DNA of 64,000 nucleotides from Comamonadaceae bacterium (GTDB taxonomy: Bacteria; Pseudomonadota; Gammaproteobacteria; Burkholderiales; Burkholderiaceae_C), in NCBI GenBank assembly GCA_013297985.1, contig JAAFIY010000006.1, positions 1 through 64,000 of the forward strand, in the 5' to 3' direction. The position numbers and the translations under genes are program-made. This document shows, one piece after another, positions 1 through 8,048 of this stretch; positions within the stretch are counted from its first letter, which is position 1, and each line of letters begins with the position of its first letter. The notes under the pieces were generated by a model. It was given only the letters and a program-made list of their open reading frames with translations, had not been told where the DNA came from and did not search any database.

Positions 1-315
1 GATCGGGTCACCCCAGGGGATCAGCGTACGGGCCACATAGTTGGGGGGCACCACCACAGCGTCGGTGCCCGACGTGGGGATGCCGGTAAAGCCCAGCATG
101 GGCTCGCTGTCGCTGCCGCCGCAAGCAGCCAAACTGCCCAGGGCCGCCACGCCAGTCAAACCACTCAAAAAAGGCACTGCGGCAGCGCCCAGGCTGCCTT
201 GCAGAAAACGGCGACGTGCGGGGTTGACCTGGGCCGAACGCTCGGCCACATCCAGCAGGTGGGTGTTGGTGGTGGGATTGCTCACACCATCGTCGTCGCG
301 AAGAAACTGCGCCAT
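1..315 (-). CDS. phoX: PhoX-family alkaline phosphatase (N-terminal part, runs off left edge)
   Basis: The first 105 codons are visible; the C-terminus lies outside the window. The protein starts MAQFLRDDDGVSNP, followed by a twin-arginine stretch RRRFLQG (about residues 34-40), a hydrophobic segment and LAACGG, so export by the Tat route as a possible lipoprotein is likely. The early DDGVSNP segment and the later VVVPPNYVARTLIPWGDP segment are typical of the PhoX/DUF839 family, calcium-dependent periplasmic phosphatases that release phosphate from organic esters. The ATG at 315 has GGAG nine bases upstream. A Pho-box-like site lies about 80 bp upstream. The start is well supported; the exact PhoX subclass cannot be judged from the fragment. 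Confidence 0.8.
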   Translation of the reverse strand, partial: MAQFLRDDDGVSNPTTNTHLLDVAERSAQVNPARRRFLQGSLGAAAVPFLSGLTGVAALGSLAACGGSDSEPMLGFTGIPTSGTDAVVVPPNYVARTLIPWGDPI

Positions 316-393
316 ACATCGAACTCCGGTTGGGGTTGGGGGATCACAACCCACAAGTGTTCGATTGCCAGATGTCACACAGACGGCGCGGCC

Positions 394-411
394 GTGACAT
401 TTGAATGACAC
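394..411 (-). promoter_or_regulatory. Putative PhoB-binding site (Pho box) upstream of phoX
   Basis: On the minus strand this reads GTGTCATTCAAATGTCAC: two TGTCA(T/C) heptamers separated by four AT-rich bases, the 11-bp period of a Pho box (known consensus CTGTCATAWAWCTGTCAY). It lies about 80 bp upstream of the phoX start, so phosphate-starvation control is a reasonable inference. It could also serve the divergent TPR gene. Confidence 0.6.
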
Positions 412-509
412 TTCGGCATCTCTACTGGCGGCCTGGGCCGTTATGCTGAAACCATCGCTTCCGTCAGCAGCGCCACAGTGGCGCTTGTCCCCGCATTCAG
501 GAGAAGTTC

Positions 510-1010
510 ATGCACACACATTTGACTGCCGCTGCATTGGCCATCACCTTTGGGCTGAGTGTGGGCGCCGCCCAAGCCGCCGACACGCCCGACCCCGCTC
601 CTGCGCCCGCACGGCCTGCGGCGGCGGCGGACGCCAGCGCGCAGCTAGCCAGTGCGCGCACGGCGATTGAGGCCAAAGACTTCAGCCGCGCCATCCGCGA
701 ACTGCGCTCGGCCGAACGCATCGAGCCGCGCAATGCTGATGTGCACAACCTGCTGGGCTTTAGCTACCGCCAGCAGTCTCGGCCTGACCTAGAAGCGGCC
801 CTGCGCCACTACCAGACTGCATTGCAAATCGCGCCCAACCACCGTGGCGCTAACGAATACATCGGCGAAGCGTATTTGCTGTCGGGCAACCTGGCGCAGG
901 CCGAACACCACCTGGGCCGCCTGCGTGAGATTTGCGGCACGGCAGGCTGCAAAGAGGCCACCGATTTGGCCCAGTCGATTGATCGCTACAAGGCCCGTGG
1001 CGGGCGTTGA
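510..1010 (+). CDS. Exported tetratricopeptide-repeat protein
   Basis: 166 aa. Residues 1-23 form a Sec signal peptide ending VGAAQA, followed by a Pro/Ala-rich linker and then three TPR-like helical pairs (about residues 43-150; motifs NLLGFSYRQ, ALRHYQTALQIAPNH and GEAYLLSGNLAQAEHHL). Two cysteines, C-G-T-A-G-C, near residues 142-147 could form a disulfide in the periplasm. The start ATG has a good AGGAGA site. TPR proteins act as protein-binding scaffolds; the partner is unknown. It is divergent from phoX and shares its control region. Confidence 0.75.
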   Translation: MHTHLTAAALAITFGLSVGAAQAADTPDPAPAPARPAAAADASAQLASARTAIEAKDFSRAIRELRSAERIEPRNADVHNLLGFSYRQQSRPDLEAALRHYQTALQIAPNHRGANEYIGEAYLLSGNLAQAEHHLGRLREICGTAGCKEATDLAQSIDRYKARGGR

Positions 1011-1020
1011 TAGACCGCAG

Positions 1021-1040
1021 GCACCGCGTGGCAGCGGTGC
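1021..1040. terminator. Short GC hairpin between convergent genes
   Basis: GCACCGC and GCGGTGC form a perfect 7-bp stem with a 6-nt loop between the TPR gene and the convergent FecR-domain gene. No T-run follows on either strand, so intrinsic termination is uncertain. Confidence 0.3.
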
Positions 1041-1055
1041 CGCCACCAAGCCGCT

Positions 1056-1805
1056 TTAGTTGCGATCGGAGCCCGGCGGGCCGTAGGCCGGTGCACCGGG
1101 GCCGTAGCTGCCGCCACCGCGCACGCCACTGATTTGCCACGCGGTGCGCTGGTTCACCAAACGAGCCAAAAATTCCAACTCTTCGTCGGTGTGGTTGATG
1201 GCTGGGGACGACACCAATCGCATGGCGCCCGTGCCATCTGGCTCGGCAATCACCGAGTCGTGGTAGGTGGCTTCTGAGCGCTGCATGGCCGCACCCGCTG
1301 CCAAATCCACCACGCCATAGCAATTGCAGAAATAGCTGACATTGCCCCGCGCAGCCAGCACCTCGGCGTACACGCCGGTGCCGCGAATGCCTGCGGTCAA
1401 TGTGGGGGTGACGACTTGGCGGCTCTGCCCTTTGCCCCAGACGCTGGCCACGCCCCCGCTTACCAGCCGCAGCACGCTCACCACGCTCAAGGTGCCGCCG
1501 CGCTCGACTGTCATGCGCGAATCAGGCCGCACCAAAAACGACGCATTGCCAATGACAAAGGCCACGCTGGAATTAAGCCCGGTCTGGATTTCGTCACCGG
1601 TTTGAATGGTCTGGCTGCGCTGCAGGCGCTGGCCGTTGACCATCACGTCGCCTGTCATGCGCACCACGTTGCTGCGCTCTTGCGCCACGGCGCCCAGCCA
1701 GCCGCCGGCGGCCACAAAGGCCACTGCGGCTTGCATCACATCGCGTCGGGCAAACCAGCGCGCATCGGCCTCTTTGCGGCCCATGAAATGAACGTTTTCA
1801 GACAT
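1056..1805 (-). CDS. FecR-domain exported protein
   Basis: 249 aa. The N-terminus carries RRDVMQ followed by a hydrophobic stretch ending GAVAQ, a Tat- or Sec-type signal. Residues about 45-170 are FecR-like (NVVRMTGDVMVNGQRL, GDEIQTG, VFVIG-type strands, GIRGTGVYAE). Unlike true FecR it has no cytoplasmic anti-sigma domain and no neighbouring sigma factor, so iron sensing should not be assumed; periplasmic beta-strand proteins of this type have varied, mostly unknown roles. A conserved-looking FCNCYG cysteine pair lies near residue 154. The tail is Gly/Pro/Tyr-rich. It precedes or follows no obvious partner; a BPSS1780-type gene is upstream on the same strand. Confidence 0.7.
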   Translation of the reverse strand: MSENVHFMGRKEADARWFARRDVMQAAVAFVAAGGWLGAVAQERSNVVRMTGDVMVNGQRLQRSQTIQTGDEIQTGLNSSVAFVIGNASFLVRPDSRMTVERGGTLSVVSVLRLVSGGVASVWGKGQSRQVVTPTLTAGIRGTGVYAEVLAARGNVSYFCNCYGVVDLAAGAAMQRSEATYHDSVIAEPDGTGAMRLVSSPAINHTDEELEFLARLVNQRTAWQISGVRGGGSYGPGAPAYGPPGSDRN

Positions 1806-1852
1806 GTGGATTCCTTGGGTTGGCCTTGGGTGAAAGGTACGGGCAAGCCGCT

Positions 1853-2650
1853 TTAGCTGACTGCCGGCACAGCCGGGGTGGGCGCGTCATCGTCGCTGAA
1901 GGTGTCGCGAAAGCTGAAATAAAACGAGGTGAAAAACATGGTGGCCAACAGCAGCACCGTGGGCACGATGAGCACCTGCACCACGGCGGGCCCACCCAGC
2001 AAACCGGCCAGCACACTGATGAGCAGACCGCAGCCCACGAACACCGCCACCCAGGTCAGCCCAAACACCAGGTAAGCCTTCAGGTTACGAAAGCAGGCCA
2101 CAAAACTAAAGAACAAGCTCTTGGCAGCAGGCAGCCCATGCCAGTGCACCAGCGCGGGCGCATGCCAAAAGGCCAAGGACATCGGCACATACAGGGCCAG
2201 CGCAAACCAACCTGCGCGCTGAAAAGCGGGGTTTTGAAACAGTTCTGCCGACACCTTGCCGCCCAGCAAGTACCAGCGGGCAAACAGGCCGCCGTCGAGC
2301 AAGGTGGACGCGCCCATCACCAGCATGAAAGCCACCGCGTACATGGCGCCCAGCGCCAGCATTTGCTGGGTGCGGGCGCTGCCACCACGAAAAGCCGTGA
2401 TCAACACTGTGGGCATGGGAAATTCGCCCAAATCTGCCTGCCGGGTGGCGGCCATCAAACCCAAGGTAGCCGCAGGCAGCAAGGCCAGCGCAATCGCGGT
2501 GCCCAACACCGGAATTACGGCGGCCAGCGTCATGGTGGCCAAGAACATGAAGAACAGCCCGCCCATGGCCAGCGGCTGTCGGCCAAAGGTGCGAATGCCT
2601 TGGCGCACCCACAGGGCCCCGTGTGCAGCAGGAACTAAATTGAGCTTCAT
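1853..2650 (-). CDS. BPSS1780-family integral membrane protein
   Basis: 265 aa with about six hydrophobic segments (near residues 28-50, 52-70, 100-118, 145-165, 195-220 and 222-245) and an acidic/proline tail (DDDAPTP). It resembles the BPSS1780 family of betaproteobacterial membrane proteins, which in this order is often found next to homoserine kinase, as here. The function is unknown. The N-terminus MKLNLVPAAHG is typical of the family, supporting the start at 2650. Confidence 0.7.
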   Translation of the reverse strand: MKLNLVPAAHGALWVRQGIRTFGRQPLAMGGLFFMFLATMTLAAVIPVLGTAIALALLPAATLGLMAATRQADLGEFPMPTVLITAFRGGSARTQQMLALGAMYAVAFMLVMGASTLLDGGLFARWYLLGGKVSAELFQNPAFQRAGWFALALYVPMSLAFWHAPALVHWHGLPAAKSLFFSFVACFRNLKAYLVFGLTWVAVFVGCGLLISVLAGLLGGPAVVQVLIVPTVLLLATMFFTSFYFSFRDTFSDDDAPTPAVPAVS

Positions 2651-2744
2651 GAAAAAAGTGTCTCAGGGTGTAAGGACTCGGGGCACGCGCATGCGGTTCC
2701 GCCGCTGGGCAGCGCTTGCCAGCCCAGAGTGTGATCAATTTAAC

Positions 2745-2775
2745 GGTGCGGCGCTAAACAGGGCCAAGCCGCACC
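2745..2775 (-). terminator. Probable terminator of thrB
   Basis: GGTGCGGC at 2745-2752 pairs perfectly with GCCGCACC at 2768-2775. Read on the minus strand the hairpin comes 40 bp after the thrB stop and is followed by GTTAAATT, a weak T-tract. Confidence 0.4.
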
Positions 2776-2815
2776 AGGGCCGAGGGGGCAAAGCGATAAC
2801 GGCCAAGGGCCGCGC

Positions 2816-3799
2816 TCAAGTCAGCCACGCGCGGGCCAGCGCTGCGTGGGCGCTGCGGTGGCGCAGCACGCGCTCAAAGTGGGTGGGGTCGTGCGGGGTG
2901 AGCAAGCTGGCTTGGCGCGGCAAATACCAGTCCCACAAGCGGCTCACCCAAAAGCGCAGCGCACCGGCACGCAGCGCAGCGGGCAGAAAGTGGCGCTCAG
3001 GCGCCGAAAGCGGACGCACGGCTTGATAGGCGTCCAGCATGGCTTGGCTGCGCGGGCCGTGGCTGATGCCGCTGGCCCAGTCGATGCACCAATCGTTGAG
3101 GCACACCGCCAAGTCAAACACCCAGGTGTCGGTGCCCGCAAAATAAAAGTCGAAGAAGCCGCCCAGCGCCAGCGGCTGGTCGTCAGCGCCACCCGCAAAC
3201 AGCACGTTGTCGCGAAACAAATCGGCGTGGATGGGGCCGCTCGGCAGGCTGCGCCAGCCGGGCTGGGTGACGGCGTGGTTTTGGTAGGCCAGCTCGGCGT
3301 CGATCAAAGCGCGTTGTTCGGGCGACAGATGCGGGCGCACCAGAGGCACGGTGTCACGCCACCAGGCCAAGCCGCGCAGGTTGGGCTGGCGGCGGCCAAA
3401 GTCTCGGCCTGCTAGGTGCATGCGGGCCAGCATGTCGCCCACCAGTGCGCAGTGTTCGGCCTGTGGCTGCAGCACGCTGGCACCCGCCAGCCGGTTGACT
3501 ACGGCGGCGGGTTTGTCGGCCACGGTGTGCACGAGTTGGCCGCGGGCGTCGGCTTCGGGCTTGGGGCAGGGAATGCCCCGCTCGGCCAGGTGGCGCATCA
3601 GCTCCAGGTAAAAAGGCAATTGCTGGGCGTTGAGCCGCTCAAACAGCGTGAGCACATAGGCGCCGCTGTCGGTGGTGGCGAAATAGTTGGTGTTTTCAAT
3701 GCCGCCTGCAATGCCGCGCAGCTCGGTGAGGTGGCCCAGCTTTAAGCGCTGCAGCAAAGCGCTGGCTTCGGGCTCAGAAACTTCAGTGAATACAGCCAT
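2816..3799 (-). CDS. thrB: Homoserine kinase (aminoglycoside-phosphotransferase fold)
   Basis: 327 aa, the usual length of the ThrB type found in Pseudomonas and Burkholderiales, which belongs to the choline-kinase/APH fold and not the GHMP fold. It phosphorylates L-homoserine in threonine synthesis. Visible marks are MAVFTEVSEPEA at the N-terminus, GGIENTNYF in the nucleotide loop, the Brenner motif HADLFRDNVLF (catalytic Asp near residue 208) and the metal-binding DFYFAGTD. No other threonine gene is adjacent; the DUF2782 gene lies upstream on the same strand. Confidence 0.93.
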   Translation of the reverse strand: MAVFTEVSEPEASALLQRLKLGHLTELRGIAGGIENTNYFATTDSGAYVLTLFERLNAQQLPFYLELMRHLAERGIPCPKPEADARGQLVHTVADKPAAVVNRLAGASVLQPQAEHCALVGDMLARMHLAGRDFGRRQPNLRGLAWWRDTVPLVRPHLSPEQRALIDAELAYQNHAVTQPGWRSLPSGPIHADLFRDNVLFAGGADDQPLALGGFFDFYFAGTDTWVFDLAVCLNDWCIDWASGISHGPRSQAMLDAYQAVRPLSAPERHFLPAALRAGALRFWVSRLWDWYLPRQASLLTPHDPTHFERVLRHRSAHAALARAWLT

Positions 3800-3863
3800 A
3801 CGACGAGGGACGGGTGGGGTGCGTCGGCGTGAGTCCGGCGCTCGGCGCGCACCGCCGAATCAA

Positions 3864-4229
3864 TCAGAAACGCAGCACGTTCCACACCCGCTGGCCAGTG
3901 TTGCCAGCGGCCGCGTCACGCTCGCCCTGGGGACGGTTGCGTGCGCCATTGGCGGGCACCACCTCATAGGCGGGCATGTCGCTTTTGGGGGTGACGGTGA
4001 GGCGCTCTACCTGCCCACCCACGCGCACTTCCTCAATTCGGGCGGCGCGGTCTTGCCAGTCCATGCGGTCGATGCGGGGCTCAACCCCCTGGGCAGGCGC
4101 AGGGTTTGCCGCCGCAGATGGCGCCAAGCTGGCGCCAGGCGCAGCCGGGGTCTGCGCTTGCGCGCCACTGGCTGCCGCCCACAGCAGCGCCCCACAAAGA
4201 AAAGCCGACTTCAAGCTCATGTAGGCCAT
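3864..4229 (-). CDS. DUF2782 exported protein
   Basis: About 121 aa from ATG 4229 (or 118 aa from ATG 4220; neither has a clear ribosome site). A signal peptide (LKSAFLCGALLWAAASGAQAQ) is followed by an Ala/Pro-rich linker and a small C-terminal domain: RIEEVRVGGQVERLTVTPK, PAYEV and the closing WNVLRF. This end is typical of DUF2782, a family without assigned function that often sits between thrB and polA in Burkholderiales, as here. It is divergent from polA with only 24 bp between the starts. Confidence 0.8.
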   Translation of the reverse strand: MAYMSLKSAFLCGALLWAAASGAQAQTPAAPGASLAPSAAANPAPAQGVEPRIDRMDWQDRAARIEEVRVGGQVERLTVTPKSDMPAYEVVPANGARNRPQGERDAAAGNTGQRVWNVLRF

Positions 4230-4253
4230 TGTAGGAGCGCACACAATCTGCGG

Positions 4254-7079
4254 ATGAACGCGCCCACGCACGAACCCACACCATCCCCCCCGGACGCCCC
4301 CGCGGCCCCCGCCGCCGCCCGCCACAGGCTGCTGTTGGTGGATGGCTCGAGCTACTTGTATCGGGCGTTTCATGCTATGCCCGATTTGCGTGCGGTGCCG
4401 GGCGACTCCAGCAGCCAGCCCACGGGAGCCATTCGCGGCATGGTCAACATGCTGGCGTCATTGCGGGCAGCGGTGCCCAGCGCCTATGCGGTATGCGTGT
4501 TTGATGCCCACGGGCCCACGTTTCGCGATGCGATTTATCCGCAATACAAGGCCAACCGCAGCCCCATGCCCGAGGATTTGCGGGCGCAGATTGAACCCAT
4601 CCACCAAGTGGTGCGCGCCCTGGGCTGGCCGGTGCTGGCGGTGCCTGATGTGGAAGCCGACGACGTCATCGGCACCCTGGCGGTGCTGGCGGCGCAGCAG
4701 GGCTTTGAGGTGCACATCAGCAGCGGCGACAAAGATTTGTCGCAACTCGTGAACGCCCAGGTGACGGTGGTCGACAGCATGAACGGCAAGGTGCGCGATG
4801 TGGCAGGCGTCACCACCGAATTCGGCGTGCCGCCAGAGCGCATGGTGGACTACCAAACCTTGGTGGGCGACACGGTCGACAACGTGCCCGGCGTGGACAA
4901 AGTGGGCCCCAAAACGGCTGCCAAGTGGCTGAGCGAATACGGCAGCTTAGACGCCTTGGTGGCCCGCGCCCATGAGATCAAAGGCGTGGCGGGTGACAAC
5001 CTGCGCCGGTCTTTGGACTGGCTGCCTACGGGGCGCTCGCTGGTCACCATCAAGACCGATTGCGACTTGTCCACCTACATCCCCAGCCTGCCTGCTATGG
5101 ATTCCATAGCGCTATCGGCAGCAGACACGGCCGCACTGGCCGATTTGTATCAAGGTTTTGGCTTTAAAGGGCTGGCGGCGCGCGCCAAGGCGGCAGGCGT
5201 TGACGCGGCGGCCCTCGGGGAGGGCGTCGCATCGGCCGCTTTGGCTGAACCGCCAGCGCCCAAACCCGCCGCCCCCCACTTGCAATACGAAACGGTGCTG
5301 ACGCAAGCCGCGCTAGATCGGTGGCTGCAACGCATCCGCAGCGCGCCCTTGGTGGCGCTGGACACCGAAACCACCTCGCTGGACGCCATGCGCGCCGAGG
5401 TCGTGGGCATCAGCCTGTGCGACGCCCCAGGCCAAGCCTGCTACATCCCCCTGGCGCACGACTACCCCGGCGCGCCGGAACAGCTCCATCGCGACGCGGT
5501 GTTGGCCGCTTTGCGCGATTGGTTGCAAGACCCCGCCGCCCACAAGGTGGGCCAGCATGTCAAATACGACCGCCATGTGCTGGCCAACCACGGCATCGAG
5601 GTGCGCGGCTTTGTGCACGACACCTTGCTGCAAAGCTATGTGCTTGAAGTGCACAAGCCCCACGGCTTGAGCAGCCTGGCAGAGCGGCATCTGGGCCGCA
5701 GCGGCACCACTTACGAAGACCTGTGTGGCAAAGGCGCGCACCAGATCAGTTTTAGCCAAGTGGACATTGAGCGCGCCGCGCAGTATTCCTGCGAAGACGC
5801 CGAGCAAACCCTGGCGGTGCACCAAGTGCTGTGGCCGCAGGTGCAGGCGGATCCGGGCCTGGCTTTTGTGTATCAACTCGAGATTGAATCGTCCGAAACT
5901 CTGTACCGCATCGAGCGCCACGGCGTGCAGGTGGACGCGGCCGTGCTGGCGGCGCAAAGCCACCAACTCGGCCAGCGCATTGGCGAGTTAGAGCAAGAAG
6001 CCCATGCGCTGGCCGGGCAGCCCTTTAACTTGGGGAGCCCCAAACAAATCGGCGAGATCTTCTTTACCAAGCTGGGCCTGCCGGTGGTGAAAAAAACCGC
6101 CACCGGCGCCCCCAGCACCGATGAAGAAGTGCTGGAAAAGCTGGCCGAAGACTTCCCGCTTCCCGCTCGCATCCTGGAGCACCGGGGCTTGTCCAAACTC
6201 AAAGGCACCTACACCGACAAGTTGGCCGCCCTGGCGCACCCGCGCACGGGGCGCGTGCATACGCATTACGCGCAGGCGGTGGCGGTGACGGGGCGCTTGT
6301 CCAGCAATGATCCCAATTTGCAAAACATCCCTGTGCGCACCGCCGAAGGCCGCCGCGTGCGTGAGGCCTTTGTGGCCCCGCCTGGCCATGTCATCGCCAG
6401 CGCCGACTACAGCCAAATTGAGCTGCGCATCATGGCCCACTTGAGCGAAGACGACGCCTTGCTGCGCGCCTTTGCCAGCGGCTTGGATGTGCACCGAGCC
6501 ACCGCAGCTGAAGTGTTTGGCGTGGCGGTGGATGAGGTGTCAAGCGAGCAGCGCCGCTATGCCAAAACCATCAACTTCGGGCTGATCTACGGCATGAGCA
6601 GTTTTGGCCTGGCGCGCGCACTGGGTCTGGACAACACCGCAGCCAAAAACTACATCGACCGCTACTTTGCCCGCTACCCCGGCGTGAAGCGCTACATGGA
6701 TAACACCCGGGCCCAGGCCAAGGCGCAGGGCTATGTCAGCACCGTGTTTGGCCGCCGATTGGTGCTGCCCGAGATCAACAGTCCCAACGGCCCGCGCCGC
6801 GCCGGGGCCGAGCGCGCCGCCATCAACGCACCCATGCAAGGCACGGCGGCGGATTTGATCAAGCTGGCCATGAACGCGGTGCAGCGCCTGCTGGACGAGC
6901 AGCATCGCGGCACCTGCATGGTGATGCAGGTGCACGACGAATTGGTGTTTGAGGTGCCGCTGGCCGAAGTGGACTGGGTCAAAGCCACCATTCCGCAAGT
7001 GATGGCCGGTGTGGCCAGCCTGCGCGTGCCGCTCTTGGCCGAGGTGGGCGTGGGGCAGAACTGGGAGCAGGCGCACTAG
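4254..7079 (+). CDS. polA: DNA polymerase I
   Basis: 941 aa, all three domains. The 5' nuclease spans about residues 24-320 (LLLVDGSSYLYRAFHAMPD, EADDVIGTLA, SSGDKDLSQL). The 3'-5' proofreading domain spans about 350-530, with DTETTSLD at 370, KYDRHVLANHG and the Y-x3-D motif YSCEDAEQT, so it looks active. The polymerase domain has DYSQIELRIMAH (Asp718), KTINFGLIYGMSS and MQVHDELVFEV (Asp895). It fills gaps in replication and repair. The start at 4254 gives the normal N-terminus; upstream in-frame extension would cover the DUF2782 gene. A short stretch at 5094-5128 resembles the hairpin repeat of this genome (see findings). Confidence 0.97.
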   Translation: MNAPTHEPTPSPPDAPAAPAAARHRLLLVDGSSYLYRAFHAMPDLRAVPGDSSSQPTGAIRGMVNMLASLRAAVPSAYAVCVFDAHGPTFRDAIYPQYKANRSPMPEDLRAQIEPIHQVVRALGWPVLAVPDVEADDVIGTLAVLAAQQGFEVHISSGDKDLSQLVNAQVTVVDSMNGKVRDVAGVTTEFGVPPERMVDYQTLVGDTVDNVPGVDKVGPKTAAKWLSEYGSLDALVARAHEIKGVAGDNLRRSLDWLPTGRSLVTIKTDCDLSTYIPSLPAMDSIALSAADTAALADLYQGFGFKGLAARAKAAGVDAAALGEGVASAALAEPPAPKPAAPHLQYETVLTQAALDRWLQRIRSAPLVALDTETTSLDAMRAEVVGISLCDAPGQACYIPLAHDYPGAPEQLHRDAVLAALRDWLQDPAAHKVGQHVKYDRHVLANHGIEVRGFVHDTLLQSYVLEVHKPHGLSSLAERHLGRSGTTYEDLCGKGAHQISFSQVDIERAAQYSCEDAEQTLAVHQVLWPQVQADPGLAFVYQLEIESSETLYRIERHGVQVDAAVLAAQSHQLGQRIGELEQEAHALAGQPFNLGSPKQIGEIFFTKLGLPVVKKTATGAPSTDEEVLEKLAEDFPLPARILEHRGLSKLKGTYTDKLAALAHPRTGRVHTHYAQAVAVTGRLSSNDPNLQNIPVRTAEGRRVREAFVAPPGHVIASADYSQIELRIMAHLSEDDALLRAFASGLDVHRATAAEVFGVAVDEVSSEQRRYAKTINFGLIYGMSSFGLARALGLDNTAAKNYIDRYFARYPGVKRYMDNTRAQAKAQGYVSTVFGRRLVLPEINSPNGPRRAGAERAAINAPMQGTAADLIKLAMNAVQRLLDEQHRGTCMVMQVHDELVFEVPLAEVDWVKATIPQVMAGVASLRVPLLAEVGVGQNWEQAH

Positions 7080-7108
7080 GCTGGGCCGCCACCGGCACCG
7101 CTTAGGCT

Positions 7109-7172
7109 ATTTGCTACAAAAAACGTAGCTGCTTAGGCAGTTAAATAGGGCGCTGCAGCCCGATTTGTTTTA
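7109..7172 (+). repeat. Hairpin repeat, copy 1 (between convergent polA and lipoprotein genes)
   Basis: Contains the shared core TTGCTAC...GTAGCTGCTT followed by AGGCAG..ATAGGGCGC. GCTAC and GTAGC pair as a hairpin. It starts 29 bp after the polA stop. Confidence 0.8.
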
Positions 7173-7192
7173 AGCCTGCGGGCTCAGCGGGC

Positions 7193-7903
7193 TCAGCGGG
7201 CGCAGATGGTGCATTCGCTGATGAGCCGGGTGGTCAGCCCCATCGGGCGGGCAAAGTCGGGCCGCAGGCCCACCGAGCGTTCACAGGTGGCGCTGAGCAA
7301 CTGGCGCATGAATTCATTGGCCGGGTCCACCCCCAACATGGCCTGCAAGTAGCGTGACATCTGCTGGCTTTGCTGCGGGCTGATTTCAGTGGCGCAGGCA
7401 TTGCGGCGAAAGTCACTGTCAGGCGGCACTTGGGTCAGCACCACAAAAGTGGCGGGCACGGTGTCGGGCTGAATGCGCTCTAGCCCGGCAGCAAATACAA
7501 ACGCACACGGCGTGTTGCAGCGCGCGCTGGGCCTGATTTGGGTGTGGTACTGCCGGTTGCGCACCGCACTGCCAATGTTGATGGCCGCGCCAATGGTGCT
7601 GCCCGCGTCACTTGGGTCTAGCACCAGCCAGCGCTGCTGACAGTTGCTGCGCAGCAGGGCCTCAAAGGCTTGGTTGAGCTGCACCCCAGCGGCGCGGTTG
7701 ATGGCGCCTTCCAACGCAATGCTGCATTGGCCGCCTTGCGCGCGCACCACCAAGCGCCCGCCGTCGTAGGCCAGCACTTGCATCAGGCCCAATTGGCTGC
7801 GGGCGGGGGCGGGTTCGCCGCGTGGATAGATGCTGGGCGGCGCCGAACAGGCCCCCAGCAGCAGAACGGCGGCCAACAGCCACCAGACAAAATTGCGTCG
7901 CAT
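7193..7903 (-). CDS. Lipoprotein, possible ClpP-like (COG3904-type) fold
   Basis: 236 aa. Start ATG 7903 gives a lipoprotein signal peptide with lipobox LLGAC (Cys near residue 19); longer in-frame starts would bury it. The middle (GGQCSIALEGAINR, LVLDPSDAGSTIGAAINIGSAVRNR, then CNTPCAFVFAAGLERI) follows the pattern of periplasmic ClpP/crotonase-like proteins, where C-x-S-A-C-A carries the serine. Here the segment is CNTPC, so the serine appears replaced and activity is doubtful. Several further cysteines (including ISECTICAR at the end) suggest disulfides. The fold assignment is an inference from a short pattern. Confidence 0.6.
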   Translation of the reverse strand: MRRNFVWWLLAAVLLLGACSAPPSIYPRGEPAPARSQLGLMQVLAYDGGRLVVRAQGGQCSIALEGAINRAAGVQLNQAFEALLRSNCQQRWLVLDPSDAGSTIGAAINIGSAVRNRQYHTQIRPSARCNTPCAFVFAAGLERIQPDTVPATFVVLTQVPPDSDFRRNACATEISPQQSQQMSRYLQAMLGVDPANEFMRQLLSATCERSVGLRPDFARPMGLTTRLISECTICAR

Positions 7904-8048
7904 GGGAGCGCACTGTAGCGCCCAGCTTCGAATGCCTGCGCAGGTGGGGGTTGACAAGCTTGCTAGCATTTCCCAAGTGACTGGTTTTTGTGTGGGCACC
8001 CGGCCTTGCGCTAGAGGTGCCCGCTTCATTTGGAGCCTGGGTTTTCCT

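Noticed and set aside
1820-2638. Long plus-strand reading frame of about 270 codons
   Set aside because: Antisense to the BPSS1780 membrane gene; rich in Gln/His/Gly as expected for a shadow of hydrophobic codons, no domain.
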